Source: Marinomonas spartinae (GTDB lineage Bacteria > Pseudomonadota > Gammaproteobacteria > Pseudomonadales > Marinomonadaceae). Taken from it: DNA of 64,000 nt. The notes under the pieces were generated by a model. It had not been told where the DNA came from and ran no database searches. It was given only the letters and a program-made list of their open reading frames with translations. The DNA is taken from positions 1 through 64,000 of the forward strand of contig NZ_FLOB01000010.1 in NCBI RefSeq assembly GCF_900089775.1. The letters are read 5' to 3'. The translations under genes and the position numbers were made by a program. Every line of letters starts with the position of its first letter. Positions within the stretch are counted from its first letter, which is position 1. Positions 18,020 to 27,221 of this stretch are shown one piece after another.

Positions 18020-18880
18020 TTACTCCCCGTTATATCTTATTAACCCTTCTTGAGCGGTCGAGGCAACCAATTGCCCACTGCGATTAAAGATCTGCCCTCT
18101 CGCAAACCCTCTAGAATGACTGGCAGATGGCGAGTCAGCCACATATAAGAGCCAATCATCTAAGCAAAAATCACGGTGAAACCAAATAGCGTGATCCAAA
18201 CTGGCAACATTTAAGTTAGGATTATTAATCGAAATCCCGTGCGGCAATAACGCAGTTTGGATAAAGCCATAATCGGTCGTATACGCCAACATAGACTGAT
18301 GTATTAACGGATCTTTTGGAAGTGCTTCAACACTACGAATCCACATATGTCGACGCGGCATATCAGGACGTGGCCGAAATGGATTTTGATTTTCCACTAC
18401 CCGATACTCTATTGGTCGATCGGCGGTAAACAGGCCTCTGACCTTTTCAGGAATTTCATTGGCGTGAGCGCGATACAAGCTCAACTCTGATTGAAAACAC
18501 TCTGGACCTGGTACATTAGGCATAGCAGCCTGGTGATCCAAACCCATTTCTTCAATATGATACGAAACCGTCATGGCTAAAATGCATTTACCAAACTGAT
18601 TCGCCGTAACACGCCGCAAACTAAAACTTCGTCCATCACGAACCACCTCGACATGATACTCTATGGGCTGACTGGAATCCCCTGGACGTAAAAAATAGCA
18701 ATGTAATGAGTGAGGATGACGATTTTCAACAGTCTGAGTGGCTGCGCTTAACCCCTGACCAACCACTTGACCACCGAACACTTTGGGAAATCCAATATCT
18801 TGACTACGCCCCACAAAATGGTGTTCTGATACTCGCTCTAGCTTTAATAAATCAATCAAATGATGAACGACATTATTCAT
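18020..18880 (-). CDS. tesB: Acyl-CoA thioesterase II
   Basis: 286 residues, the same length as E. coli TesB, with two hotdog domains. It hydrolyses medium- and long-chain acyl-CoA to free fatty acid and CoA. Seen: QVVGQGLSAATQTV and HSLHCYFLRPGD in the first domain, LDHAIWFHR and STAQEGLIR (the catalytic Gln near the C-terminus) in the second. AGAGGAAG precedes the ATG. It stands alone; the 252 bases downstream to the cyclase gene are A/T-rich and I see nothing in them. Confidence 0.95.
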   Translation of the reverse strand: MNNVVHHLIDLLKLERVSEHHFVGRSQDIGFPKVFGGQVVGQGLSAATQTVENRHPHSLHCYFLRPGDSSQPIEYHVEVVRDGRSFSLRRVTANQFGKCILAMTVSYHIEEMGLDHQAAMPNVPGPECFQSELSLYRAHANEIPEKVRGLFTADRPIEYRVVENQNPFRPRPDMPRRHMWIRSVEALPKDPLIHQSMLAYTTDYGFIQTALLPHGISINNPNLNVASLDHAIWFHRDFCLDDWLLYVADSPSASHSRGFARGQIFNRSGQLVASTAQEGLIRYNGE

Positions 18881-19073
18881 ATCACTTCCTCTTCTACCCT
18901 CATATACGATTTTAAAGGCACTTTACTACATTCTGAATAGTAATTATCGAACGGTCTGGACTAACAACCCAGTTAAATCTGATACACTCAATGATAATTC
19001 AATTATAAAATGCATTGTATGACTTAGCAGCGTCAATGCTAGAATACTCACAGACTTAAAAGGGGAAATTCTG

Positions 19074-20069
19074 TTGACTACATCGTCATTAATCGATCCA
19101 TATGGTCGTCGAATTGACTACTTACGCATTTCTGTGACTGATCGCTGTGATTTCCGCTGCACTTATTGTATGGATGAAGACGTCATCTTCATACCCAAAC
19201 GCCATATCCTCTCTTTAGAAGAAGTGGTTCAAGTCGCTAAAACTTTTATAAAAATGGGCACCAAACGCATTCGTATTACGGGTGGCGAGCCACTGGTCCG
19301 TAAAAACCTTTTATGGGCTTTAGAACAAATCGCTAAGACCGATGGCCTTGAAGAGCTCACTATCACAACCAATGGTTCGCAATTAGAAAAGATGTCACAA
19401 AGCTTATTGGATGCGGGTGTCTCTCGTATCAATGTCAGTCTAGACACACTCAATGCAGAACGTTTTTTCAAACTCACCCGGCGTGATAAGTTTCAACAAG
19501 TGATTAATGGTATCGACAAAGCGACGTCATTGACATTCAAAAGACTGAAATTAAACAGCGTGATTCTGAAAAACCATAATGATGACGAGATCCAAGCCCT
19601 TGCAGCGTTTGCCCTTGAGCGGGGAATGGACATTAGCTACATTGAAGAAATGCCCTTGGGTATGATTCACGACCATGACCGTGCTGAGGCTTACCTATCC
19701 AGTGATGATATTATCGACAGGCTCGGGCAGCATTTTGTCTTAACAGAATCCAACTTAACCACAGGTGGCCCGACACGCTACTACAATGTGGCAGGCTATC
19801 AAAATAAAATCGGCGTTATTTCGCCCCATAGCCATAACTTTTGCAGTGACTGTAACCGCGTTCGTTTAACTGCAGAAGGCCGATTATTACTGTGTCTTGG
19901 CAACGAACACTCAAAAGATTTAAAACCTTTTTTACGCTCCCCATCCCTTGCACCTGGCACGTTAGAAGAAGGCATTATCAGCGCCCTTGCTTTAAAGCCT
20001 TACCAACACCACTTTAACCTTGAAGATCCGCCACAAATATTGCGCTTTATGAGCGCAACTGGAGGCTAA
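19074..20069 (+). CDS. moaA: GTP 3',8-cyclase MoaA
   Basis: 331 residues. A radical-SAM enzyme that starts molybdenum cofactor synthesis from GTP. The SAM cluster motif CDFRCTYC (Cys25, Cys29, Cys32) and the C-terminal cluster CSDCNRVRL...C are present, as is the conserved C-terminal Gly-Gly. TTG start with AAAAGGGGAAA upstream. First gene of moaA-moaB-moeA. I looked for a molybdenum-cofactor riboswitch in 18881-19073 and saw none. The product ultimately serves MsrP in this window. Confidence 0.97.
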   Translation: MTTSSLIDPYGRRIDYLRISVTDRCDFRCTYCMDEDVIFIPKRHILSLEEVVQVAKTFIKMGTKRIRITGGEPLVRKNLLWALEQIAKTDGLEELTITTNGSQLEKMSQSLLDAGVSRINVSLDTLNAERFFKLTRRDKFQQVINGIDKATSLTFKRLKLNSVILKNHNDDEIQALAAFALERGMDISYIEEMPLGMIHDHDRAEAYLSSDDIIDRLGQHFVLTESNLTTGGPTRYYNVAGYQNKIGVISPHSHNFCSDCNRVRLTAEGRLLLCLGNEHSKDLKPFLRSPSLAPGTLEEGIISALALKPYQHHFNLEDPPQILRFMSATGG

Positions 20070-20082
20070 CGCAGGAACTATT

Positions 20083-20622
20083 ATGAGTAAACTCCCAACC
20101 CCTTTCCGTCCTTTAAACATCTGTGTCCTTACCGTATCAGACACACGGACTCTAGCAGAAGATACTTCAGGTGATGCTCTGATTACCATGCTTGAAGCGG
20201 CAGGTCATCACTTTATTGAGCGAGCACTCGTTCGAGACGATATTTATGACATGCGTGCTGTTGTTTCCCAATGGATTGCCGACAAAAAAGTACAGGTTGT
20301 CCTGATCACAGGAGGCACAGGCTTTTACTCTAGAGACAGCACCCCAGAAGCGATGATTCCTTTATTTGATAAGCAAGTTGAAGGCTTTGGAGAGCTGTTT
20401 CGTCAGATATCCTATGAAGAAATCGGCACCTCCACGATACAGTCAAGAGCCGTTGCTGGACTGGCAAACAACACCTTAGTCTTTTGCCTGCCTGGATCGA
20501 CTGGCGCCTGTCGAACCGCTTGGAATGGCATTTTAAGAGAGCAACTGGATTCAACACATCGTCCCTGTAATTTTGTAGAGCTGTTATTGGGAAAATTCCA
20601 ACCGAGCCTACATGAGGTCTAA
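20083..20622 (+). CDS. moaB: Molybdenum cofactor biosynthesis protein B
   Basis: 179 residues, MoaB/Mog fold. VLTVSDTRTLAEDTSGD and LITGGTGFYSRDSTPEA are the molybdopterin-binding segments, and FCLPGSTGACRTAW lies in the C-terminal half. It probably adenylates molybdopterin before molybdate insertion by MoeA. E. coli MoaB itself is dispensable, its role being filled by MogA, so the assignment of the step rests on the absence of a visible mogA here. 13 bases after moaA and 5 before moeA. Confidence 0.95.
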   Translation: MSKLPTPFRPLNICVLTVSDTRTLAEDTSGDALITMLEAAGHHFIERALVRDDIYDMRAVVSQWIADKKVQVVLITGGTGFYSRDSTPEAMIPLFDKQVEGFGELFRQISYEEIGTSTIQSRAVAGLANNTLVFCLPGSTGACRTAWNGILREQLDSTHRPCNFVELLLGKFQPSLHEV

Positions 20623-20627
20623 CAGGT

Positions 20628-21833
20628 ATGCCTGAACTTTTACCCTTTGAAGAAGCCTTAAAGGCCATCGAAGATGGTGCCAGCCAACTGGTCGCCAGCG
20701 AAGCTATTCCGTTAATGGACTCTTTAAATCGCATTGCGGCGCAAGATATTTGCGCCCAACAAGCGGTTCCCGCTTTTGATAACAGTGCGATGGATGGCTA
20801 TGCTTTTTGTATTGAAGATTGGCAAAGTGATAAATGCTTTCCTGTCAGCCAGCGTATTCCCGCTGGTTACGCACCAGAAAGATTAACCCCTAATACCTGC
20901 GCACGAATTTTTACTGGCGCCAACATTCCTACGGGTGCCAATATTGTCGTGATGCAAGAAGAGGCAGATGTCTCAAAACAGGGTGTTCGATTTCCTTTTT
21001 CCAAGAGCAACTCTCCTAAACAAGGAGATAATATTCGACCCAAGGGGCAAGACATCCAGCTAGGACAAACCGTTTTAGCCAAAGGGACAAAAATCACACC
21101 TATGCATATTGGTCTTTTGTCTAGCCTTGGCCTCACCGAACTCAAGGTTTTTAAGCCGCTTCGCGTCGGCATATTAACCACGGGGGATGAATTAGTCCCA
21201 GCAGGCCATCCCCTCCAAAAGGGTCAAATCTATAACTCTAATGGTCCTATGCTAATGGCTCTTGTACGGCATTCTGGTTATGTGGTTGCCAATTGTTTAC
21301 ATGCCGAAGACACGTCAGAGGCAACAGAAAAAGCGATAACAGAATTACTGCAATGTAGTGATGTGATTTTATCATCTGGCGGTGTTTCCGTTGGAGAAGA
21401 AGACCATGTAAAAAGTATTTTGCAAAAATTGGGTTCAGTGCACCTTTGGAAAATTGCCATTAAACCTGGCAAACCATTGGTTCATGCAACCCTGAGTGGC
21501 ATCCCATTTTTAGGATTACCCGGTAACCCCAGCTCAACATTAGTGACGTATCATTGGTTTGCAAGACGGTTATTGGCAAAAAGTGCTGGCCAGTCCCTTA
21601 CTTGCGATAGACCCTACCCTGTGGTCGCAGGCTTTAGCCGAGAAAAAACCATCAAACGAGATGAATTTATTCGCGTTGCCATTGGTGACGATGGCCTCGC
21701 TTATGCTCACCCACAGCAAAGCTCTGGCGCGTTACTCGCCGCCTGTGAAAGCCAAGGCTATTTACATATTAAAGCGCACTCTAACGTCGAGTATGGCAAT
21801 CACTACGACTTTTATCCTTTTACTGGCTTTTAA
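20628..21833 (+). CDS. moeA: Molybdopterin molybdotransferase MoeA
   Basis: 401 residues, the usual length. It inserts molybdate into adenylated molybdopterin. DNSAMDGYAF and the segment ARIFTGANIPTGAN are in the N-terminal half, GILTTGDELVPAG and SSGGVSVGEEDHV in the central domain, and LPGNPSSTLVTY near the active-site loop. Third gene of the operon. moaC, moaD, moaE and mobA are not in the window. A terminator follows. Confidence 0.96.
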   Translation: MPELLPFEEALKAIEDGASQLVASEAIPLMDSLNRIAAQDICAQQAVPAFDNSAMDGYAFCIEDWQSDKCFPVSQRIPAGYAPERLTPNTCARIFTGANIPTGANIVVMQEEADVSKQGVRFPFSKSNSPKQGDNIRPKGQDIQLGQTVLAKGTKITPMHIGLLSSLGLTELKVFKPLRVGILTTGDELVPAGHPLQKGQIYNSNGPMLMALVRHSGYVVANCLHAEDTSEATEKAITELLQCSDVILSSGGVSVGEEDHVKSILQKLGSVHLWKIAIKPGKPLVHATLSGIPFLGLPGNPSSTLVTYHWFARRLLAKSAGQSLTCDRPYPVVAGFSREKTIKRDEFIRVAIGDDGLAYAHPQQSSGALLAACESQGYLHIKAHSNVEYGNHYDFYPFTGF

Positions 21834-21906
21834 AACCGCTCCCCTAACTCTAAATAAGTGTAAATGTGCTTTAAAAGATAGTGCTTACGATAATTTAAAC
21901 TAAACT

Positions 21907-21933
21907 AAAAAGAGTCCACTAGGGCTCTTTTTG
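21907..21933 (+). terminator. Rho-independent terminator after moeA
   Basis: AAAAAGAG...CTCTTTTTG: an 8-base stem with a 10-base loop and a T run, 73 bases past the moeA stop. Confidence 0.8.
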
Positions 21934-21977
21934 TTGTCACCACCCCACATCCGTTAACGAGCGTGGAGAATGCATTT

Positions 21978-22406
21978 ATGCGCGATATAGAATGGGAACA
22001 ATCACTTTATCGTCACCAGCACGATATGATCGTCAGGCTAGATAAATTTAGAAAGCGTGACAAAAGCCTCACTTTAACAAAAGACGAAAGCATGGCCATA
22101 GAACATGCCTTTCAATTACTGGTCGCCTCCATGTTAGATCTAGCCCGCTATGTATTAAAGCACCATTATCATGTGGACATCTCTTCTCGCGACGAGGTAT
22201 TTGCGCAGCTAGTCTCACATAATGACGTCACCTTGCAGCAAGCAGAACAAATGCGTTTTTTAATCACATTAAGAGATAAAGTCTTACACGACTACTTATC
22301 CGAAAATTTTGACATGCTAGAAGACGCCATGAGTTTACGGCGCTATAGCTTAGTTGAAACACTTACACAAGAATGGCTAGCACAACTGGATAACAACCTA
22401 AAATAA
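21978..22406 (+). CDS. HepT-like HEPN-domain protein (orphan)
   Basis: 142 residues from the ATG at 21978, with GGAG 9 bases upstream; a GTG five codons earlier is possible. The all-helical product carries RDKVLHDY (Arg99, His104, Tyr106), the Rx4HxY motif of HepT/DUF86 HEPN RNases, preceded by a long helical region. HepT toxins cut RNA and are silenced by MntA nucleotidyltransferases that AMPylate the motif tyrosine. No MntA-like GSxxxG...DxD protein is encoded on either side. The neighbours are moeA and a LysR gene, so this is either a solitary member with another role or a remnant of a pair. Family call is from the motif alone. Confidence 0.65.
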   Translation: MRDIEWEQSLYRHQHDMIVRLDKFRKRDKSLTLTKDESMAIEHAFQLLVASMLDLARYVLKHHYHVDISSRDEVFAQLVSHNDVTLQQAEQMRFLITLRDKVLHDYLSENFDMLEDAMSLRRYSLVETLTQEWLAQLDNNLK

Positions 22407-22440
22407 AGGAGCTAAGAATAAGGAGTGAAAGTCAAAAGGC

Positions 22441-23361
22441 TTATACCTTCTCTTCAATAAACGCTTTTCTAAACAAACCACGAAACCACTGATGAGCAGG
22501 ATCATGCTGAAAACGCTCATGCCATATCATAGAATAATCAAACTCTCGGCTTTTAAACGGTAGTTGGTGCATTGTCAACCCAGGAATCGTCGCCATAATA
22601 TCTTGAGCAAACAAACAGGGTACGGTTAACAATAAATCACTGTCTTTCACCACCCTGGCCGCTGGCACAAAGGTTGGTAACTGTAAAGACACATGACGCT
22701 TATGCCCTAACCGCTCCAGCTCCCTATCCACAGCAAAATAGGCACGGCGCCCCAATACCACCTGCACATGGTCTGCTTGCAAATACCCTTCAAGCGTCAA
22801 CTCAGTTTTGATATTAGGATGGTTTTCACGGGCTAAACACACCATACGATCGCTTTTTAACCGCATGGCTCGCACACCAGCTGGAGGCTCTTTAGATAAC
22901 ACAGCCACGGCTAAGTCAATATCAACTTGATCCAGCTCTTGGGCAACATCCTCATCCCATGACTTCACATCCAACATCGCATTGGGAGCTGACTGCTGAA
23001 AAACGTCCAAAATTTTTGGCAAGACTGTCAAGGAGCCAAAATCGGTCGTCGAGAGAACGAAGCGGCGCTGGCTGGTTTGAGGAATAAAATTAACGGGCTG
23101 CAGTAATCGCTCTAAGCCCGCTAATGTTTCTTTCAGAACTGGCGCGAGCTCTAACGTCTTTGTGGTGGCGGATAGTCCATGGGAAGTCCGAATAAACAAA
23201 GGATCGTCAAACACATCACGTAGGCGTGCTAATGATCGACTAACTGCTGGCTGAGATACATCCAATCTTATCGCGGCCTTGGTCACATTTAACTCTTCAA
23301 TCAAAACCTGAAAAATATACAAAAGGTTTAAATCAACATCTGATAACCTGACTTCTGACAA
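22441..23361 (-). CDS. LysR-family transcriptional regulator
   Basis: 306 residues: N-terminal winged helix-turn-helix (residues 8-65; AAIRLDVSQPAVSRSLARLR) and a LysR substrate-binding domain (about 95-295). TTG start with GGAG 8 bases upstream. It is not divergent from an obvious target: upstream lies serB on the same strand, downstream the convergent HepT-like gene. Effector and target unknown. Confidence 0.9.
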   Translation of the reverse strand: MSEVRLSDVDLNLLYIFQVLIEELNVTKAAIRLDVSQPAVSRSLARLRDVFDDPLFIRTSHGLSATTKTLELAPVLKETLAGLERLLQPVNFIPQTSQRRFVLSTTDFGSLTVLPKILDVFQQSAPNAMLDVKSWDEDVAQELDQVDIDLAVAVLSKEPPAGVRAMRLKSDRMVCLARENHPNIKTELTLEGYLQADHVQVVLGRRAYFAVDRELERLGHKRHVSLQLPTFVPAARVVKDSDLLLTVPCLFAQDIMATIPGLTMHQLPFKSREFDYSMIWHERFQHDPAHQWFRGLFRKAFIEEKV

Positions 23362-23414
23362 AAGAATACTCCGATCGCAGGACTCTGCTTATTCTATTGG
23401 GCAAGGCCCTACTG

Positions 23415-24335
23415 TTATTTTTCTAAAATCGATTTTATATCACTACTGGACAAACCTAGAAGATATAAAATGCCATCTAAGCCTAATGTATTCATTGGGC
23501 AGGGTGCTTGCTTTCTGACAAGAGGCTTAGCATGTAAAGCAACACCTAATGCTGCCTTTTTAAGCATTAATAAGTCGTTTGCACCATCACCACATGCAAT
23601 CGTCTGGGACCATCCACACCCTGTCTCTTCCACCAGTGTGTCTAACAAGTCTGCTTTACGCTGCGCATCGACAATAGGACCAATATGCTTGCCCGTTAAC
23701 TTGCCATCGATGATTTCCAGAACGTTCGCATGAGCCTCCTGCATTTGATACTCTGCACAAACACGATCTGCAAAGAAGGAGAAACCACCAGATAGAATCG
23801 AGGTATGCCAACCAAAGTGGTGCAACACCTTCATTAAGGTAGCAATGCCTTCCATATGGACGATACGTTGGTATACGCCATCCATTACATCACAGCTTAA
23901 CCCTTCTAATAAAGAAAGGCGCTGAACAAAACTCTCGACAAAATCAATCTCGCCACGCATCGCGCTTGCTGTAACCGCCGCGACTTGTTCGCCGATGCCC
24001 ATCTCTATTGCCAATTCATCCATGACTTCTGCTTTGATCAGGGTTGAATCCATATCAAATACGGCGACACCCGACTGGCGAATATCCAGCGTGGACGATT
24101 GATAAATATGATCAATTTGCGTGTCGTCTGACCGCATCAGCAACTCTTTACGGAAGCTCTCTAGGCGATCATCCGCTATAGGGCGCGCTAACGTCATACG
24201 CACAACGGATATGCTTTCTGATTCCTGAGTTAAAAAAGCCGCATGCCCTTCAACGTCTTGTTCCTTTAGCCATGCAGTAAACCGAGTCAGATAACTCGCA
24301 TCAAAAGCCCCTATTAACGTAATATTCGCAGACAT
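23415..24335 (-). CDS. serB: Phosphoserine phosphatase
   Basis: 306 residues from the ATG at 24335; AGGAG lies 5 bases upstream, whereas a GTG six bases earlier overlaps that ribosome site. HAD-superfamily enzyme for the last step of serine synthesis. Seen: the nucleophile motif DMDSTL, the region LSGGFSFFADRV, the lysine-bearing KADLL segment and GDGANDLLML. The N-terminal ~85 residues form an ACT-like extension as in other gammaproteobacterial SerB. Divergent from the YtjB/AhpA-like gene, an arrangement conserved around serB in gammaproteobacteria. Confidence 0.96.
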   Translation of the reverse strand: MSANITLIGAFDASYLTRFTAWLKEQDVEGHAAFLTQESESISVVRMTLARPIADDRLESFRKELLMRSDDTQIDHIYQSSTLDIRQSGVAVFDMDSTLIKAEVMDELAIEMGIGEQVAAVTASAMRGEIDFVESFVQRLSLLEGLSCDVMDGVYQRIVHMEGIATLMKVLHHFGWHTSILSGGFSFFADRVCAEYQMQEAHANVLEIIDGKLTGKHIGPIVDAQRKADLLDTLVEETGCGWSQTIACGDGANDLLMLKKAALGVALHAKPLVRKQAPCPMNTLGLDGILYLLGLSSSDIKSILEK

Positions 24336-24563
24336 AGTCACTCCTTACAAAGAATCCGATAACTATAACAAATCAGCTCGCAGAAACTAAGCACTTGACG
24401 GTACAACATACGAACACCAATGATTTATTTTGTGGCATCAACTAATGAATCTATACTGAAAGGAACTTTTTTTGCGTTTTCCTTTACTCAAACAGTAAAG
24501 AAAAACAGAGTTACCGAGTGTATACTTGACTGATTGTTTTATAAGTAAATTTAAAGGGCATCA

Positions 24564-26009
24564 ATGCAGACGCAAATGAAAAGCAACAAAGCCATCGCTT
24601 TCCTTCGAAAAAAGCTAACGGCGTCAGCAATCACTATCACAACATTTATGTCTTTGATGATAATAACAGTAGGGCTTTTTTGGTTTACCATCACTCAGGC
24701 CTTAGAGAATTATCTGGATCAACAGATCGATGTACTAGGTAACAGCCTAGCTACTCAAGCGGCTTTCAACGCAACCCAATCTATTTTAACAAACGACTTA
24801 CTCAGCCTAAATGTTCTCCTCAATCGTCTTGTGTTGGATGATAATATCTTAAGTGCTCGCGTCTATAACAAAAAAGATGAACTGTTAGCCGAAGCCAGCA
24901 ATAGTAAAGCCAAACAACCAACCAATGCCGATTTTCGCCCATCTAAAACACACAGGGTATATACCTCAAGTATTCGCTTTCAAGATGACGTTGTTGGCCA
25001 TGTCCTCATCACGTTAGACAAAACGCCTGCGCAAGAAACCCTTAAACATCTCACAAACTTATTGATCGGTGTCTCGATTTTTATATGCGCCATTGCATTG
25101 TTGCTGGTGATCTTAGTCACTCGATGGTTGTTTTCCCCCATCAATGACGCCACCGATGCCCTATACGCTTTGGCAAAGGGTCACCATGATGCAAAATTAC
25201 CCGAGGCAGCGTTTAAAGAAGGCAAAGCACTATGTCGTGCCGTTCACGAAGCTCAAATGCTTGAATGGCCTAAACCTGAACCGATAGATGAGCCGATTTC
25301 TGTAGACTTAACAGGGCTACCCGCGAAAACACAGCTAGAAATTGATTTTGAGACTATATTAGCGGAGTCAAGGCGACGTAGCTGTGTACTGTTTATCGAT
25401 ATTATTAATATTGATGAATGGCATGAAAGCATGACGCCGCTACAAGTTGCCAACTTACTTACCCCCATTTACCGCGCTATTTTCCAAACGATTGAGCGTT
25501 TCCACGGGCAAGTACACCAATACCAAGATGATTCCGTTCTCATTCTTTTTAATGCAGAAGATACGGGTGACCATTTGTATATGGAAGCCATTAGTGCGGC
25601 CCATGTCATTATCGGTTTAACGGAAGCCTTATTAGAAAACGAATTATATCATGACGCCCCCGACTTAAATCTCCACTTAGGGTTACACAAGGGAACGCCT
25701 CAGATTACAGACATGATGAAAAATGACACGTTTGATGCAGATGAGATAAGCGAGCTGATGGATGACATCACAAAACTAAGCCAATCTGCCAGTATTAATA
25801 AGCTGGTCATCAGTGAACAAGTTTTCACCATGAATGACATACAAAACCGCGTGTTTACCAGCTTACCTGAGATCATCGAAGTAGACGAAAACGAAGTATT
25901 AATTTACGAAGTAAAGGGACTGTCTGAGAAATATCAAAAACGTGTCCACCAATATATCAAAGAAATCAACCGTGCTGATGAAAACCTAGCGTTAGACACA
26001 AATGACTAA
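24564..26009 (+). CDS. YtjB/AhpA-like membrane protein with a degenerate class III cyclase-like domain
   Basis: 481 residues: membrane helix (about 22-46), an extracytoplasmic domain (47-165), second helix (166-190), a linker, then a cytoplasmic domain (about 270-460) patterned like adenylate/guanylate cyclases (FIDIINIDEW, HGQVHQYQDDSVLILF). The two metal-type Asp positions are plausible, but the family's Asn/Arg pair appears as MDDITKL, so catalysis is doubtful. Position divergent from serB matches YtjB (Smp) of E. coli and AhpA of Pseudomonas. AAAGGG precedes the start. Function unknown. Confidence 0.75.
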   Translation: MQTQMKSNKAIAFLRKKLTASAITITTFMSLMIITVGLFWFTITQALENYLDQQIDVLGNSLATQAAFNATQSILTNDLLSLNVLLNRLVLDDNILSARVYNKKDELLAEASNSKAKQPTNADFRPSKTHRVYTSSIRFQDDVVGHVLITLDKTPAQETLKHLTNLLIGVSIFICAIALLLVILVTRWLFSPINDATDALYALAKGHHDAKLPEAAFKEGKALCRAVHEAQMLEWPKPEPIDEPISVDLTGLPAKTQLEIDFETILAESRRRSCVLFIDIINIDEWHESMTPLQVANLLTPIYRAIFQTIERFHGQVHQYQDDSVLILFNAEDTGDHLYMEAISAAHVIIGLTEALLENELYHDAPDLNLHLGLHKGTPQITDMMKNDTFDADEISELMDDITKLSQSASINKLVISEQVFTMNDIQNRVFTSLPEIIEVDENEVLIYEVKGLSEKYQKRVHQYIKEINRADENLALDTND

Positions 26010-26059
26010 TTCAGGCCAAGCCCCATGTTAGAGTATTTTAGTAATAATCGATAACCAAC

Positions 26060-26092
26060 AACGCCTCTTTAGTTCGTGACTAAAGAGGCGTT
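26060..26092. terminator. Bidirectional terminator between convergent genes
   Basis: ACGCCTCTTTAGT (26061-26073) and ACTAAAGAGGCGT (26079-26091) form a perfect 13-base stem with a 5-base loop. It lies between the convergent genes ending at 26009 and 26118. The T run is weak (TTTAAT). Confidence 0.75.
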
Positions 26093-26117
26093 TAATACTT
26101 AATACTCATTATCATAT

Positions 26118-27221
26118 TCACACTAAAACAGTACGCTGCCGCCGACGTGTGCCTGTGATGGTCGATTCATTAAAACTAAAATCAATATCACCGGACAAAC
26201 AGGATGTTTGTGCCCACAACTGTTCACATAAAACCGATAATTTCGTGTCATTTCCTTTCTGAAGCCAGCCCACGACAGCCCGCGCTACATTGGGATAATT
26301 TACCTGAACCACTCGACTACTCTCTAACCAATTCTGAATAATCGATGAATTCAGTGTACTACTGGTGTGTGCAAGTTTTAGATACTCCAAAGCAATAGCA
26401 TTCGAGTGCTGTTCTATTTGCCCTTGCAGTGGTTTAGCTAAAATACGACGCCCCAATTGCAACGCTTCTGAATTCAATTCAAATCCAGCATTGCACAAGA
26501 CAGATTCACACTCACTTAAATTCTTATGGAACTCTATGCGACTGAATGGAAAGACTTCTATATTGCCATAGACACCAGGCTCAATGTCCTTACAATGCAT
26601 ACGAAAATGATAATCCGGCACCCCTTCCAACCATTCCATGACTTCTTCACTGTCTTCAAAAGGCAAATAGACGAGGACATGATCATCTTTAGGGTTGTTG
26701 TGTTTATTATCCATTAGAATCAAAGGCGGCAAAATCGCATGATCAAAATGATGCCAGTGAGCACCCAGCTGTGTGGTAGCAGGTGCAAAGTGCGTCATAA
26801 TCCATTGCGCTATACGACTCCCTTTAAATTGTGGAATATTATGATGAAACGCATATTGATGACCAAACCCAACACTAGGGGTTCCTTGACGCTTCGCCGC
26901 CCAAGCAACAATGGGTTCAAAATCCGTAATCACCAAATCATAAGAATGAGTATTAATGGCTCGAATGTCTTTCAGTAGCTTCACGACATTGGCTTTTCGG
27001 CAAGTAGAGGGAATATCTAACTTGCCATTTCGCGCAACAAAGCTCAAACCTTGAAAAGTTTGATAATTCCCAAATACATCCATATCGAAGTAATCTTTTG
27101 CGTCTCGTCCTGAAAAAATATAATCCACTTCAATACCTGCTCGGTGAAACTCAGCCGCCATTGAGCGAGCACGAGTAATATGGCCATTGCCAGTCCCTTG
27201 AACACCGTACAAAATTCTCAC
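26118..27221 (-). CDS. MJ1255/VC2487-type glycosyltransferase-like protein
   Basis: 367 residues from the GTG at 27221, which has AGGAG 7 bases upstream; a longer ATG frame would run into the PAP2 gene. GT-B-like protein: ILYGVQGTGNGHITRA is the N-terminal glycine-rich loop of this family, followed by DLVITDFEPIVAWAAK and, in the C-terminal half, SVLCNAGFELNSEAL, comparable to nucleotide-sugar binding loops. The start overlaps the PAP2 stop (GTGA), so the pair is translationally coupled. A role in glycosylating a lipid or envelope carrier is inferred; no substrate is known to me. Confidence 0.75.
   Translation of the reverse strand: MRILYGVQGTGNGHITRARSMAAEFHRAGIEVDYIFSGRDAKDYFDMDVFGNYQTFQGLSFVARNGKLDIPSTCRKANVVKLLKDIRAINTHSYDLVITDFEPIVAWAAKRQGTPSVGFGHQYAFHHNIPQFKGSRIAQWIMTHFAPATTQLGAHWHHFDHAILPPLILMDNKHNNPKDDHVLVYLPFEDSEEVMEWLEGVPDYHFRMHCKDIEPGVYGNIEVFPFSRIEFHKNLSECESVLCNAGFELNSEALQLGRRILAKPLQGQIEQHSNAIALEYLKLAHTSSTLNSSIIQNWLESSRVVQVNYPNVARAVVGWLQKGNDTKLSVLCEQLWAQTSCLSGDIDFSFNESTITGTRRRQRTVLV

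Noticed and set aside
18881-19073. Molybdenum cofactor riboswitch before moaA
   Set aside because: No matching conserved elements or GC-rich paired stems; the region is A/T-rich and short.
21840-22440. Complete HepT-MntA toxin-antitoxin pair
   Set aside because: Only the HEPN partner is encoded; no nucleotidyltransferase motif occurs on either side.
24564-26009. Active adenylate or guanylate cyclase
   Set aside because: The fold pattern is there, but the transition-state Asn/Arg positions are replaced, so activity cannot be claimed.
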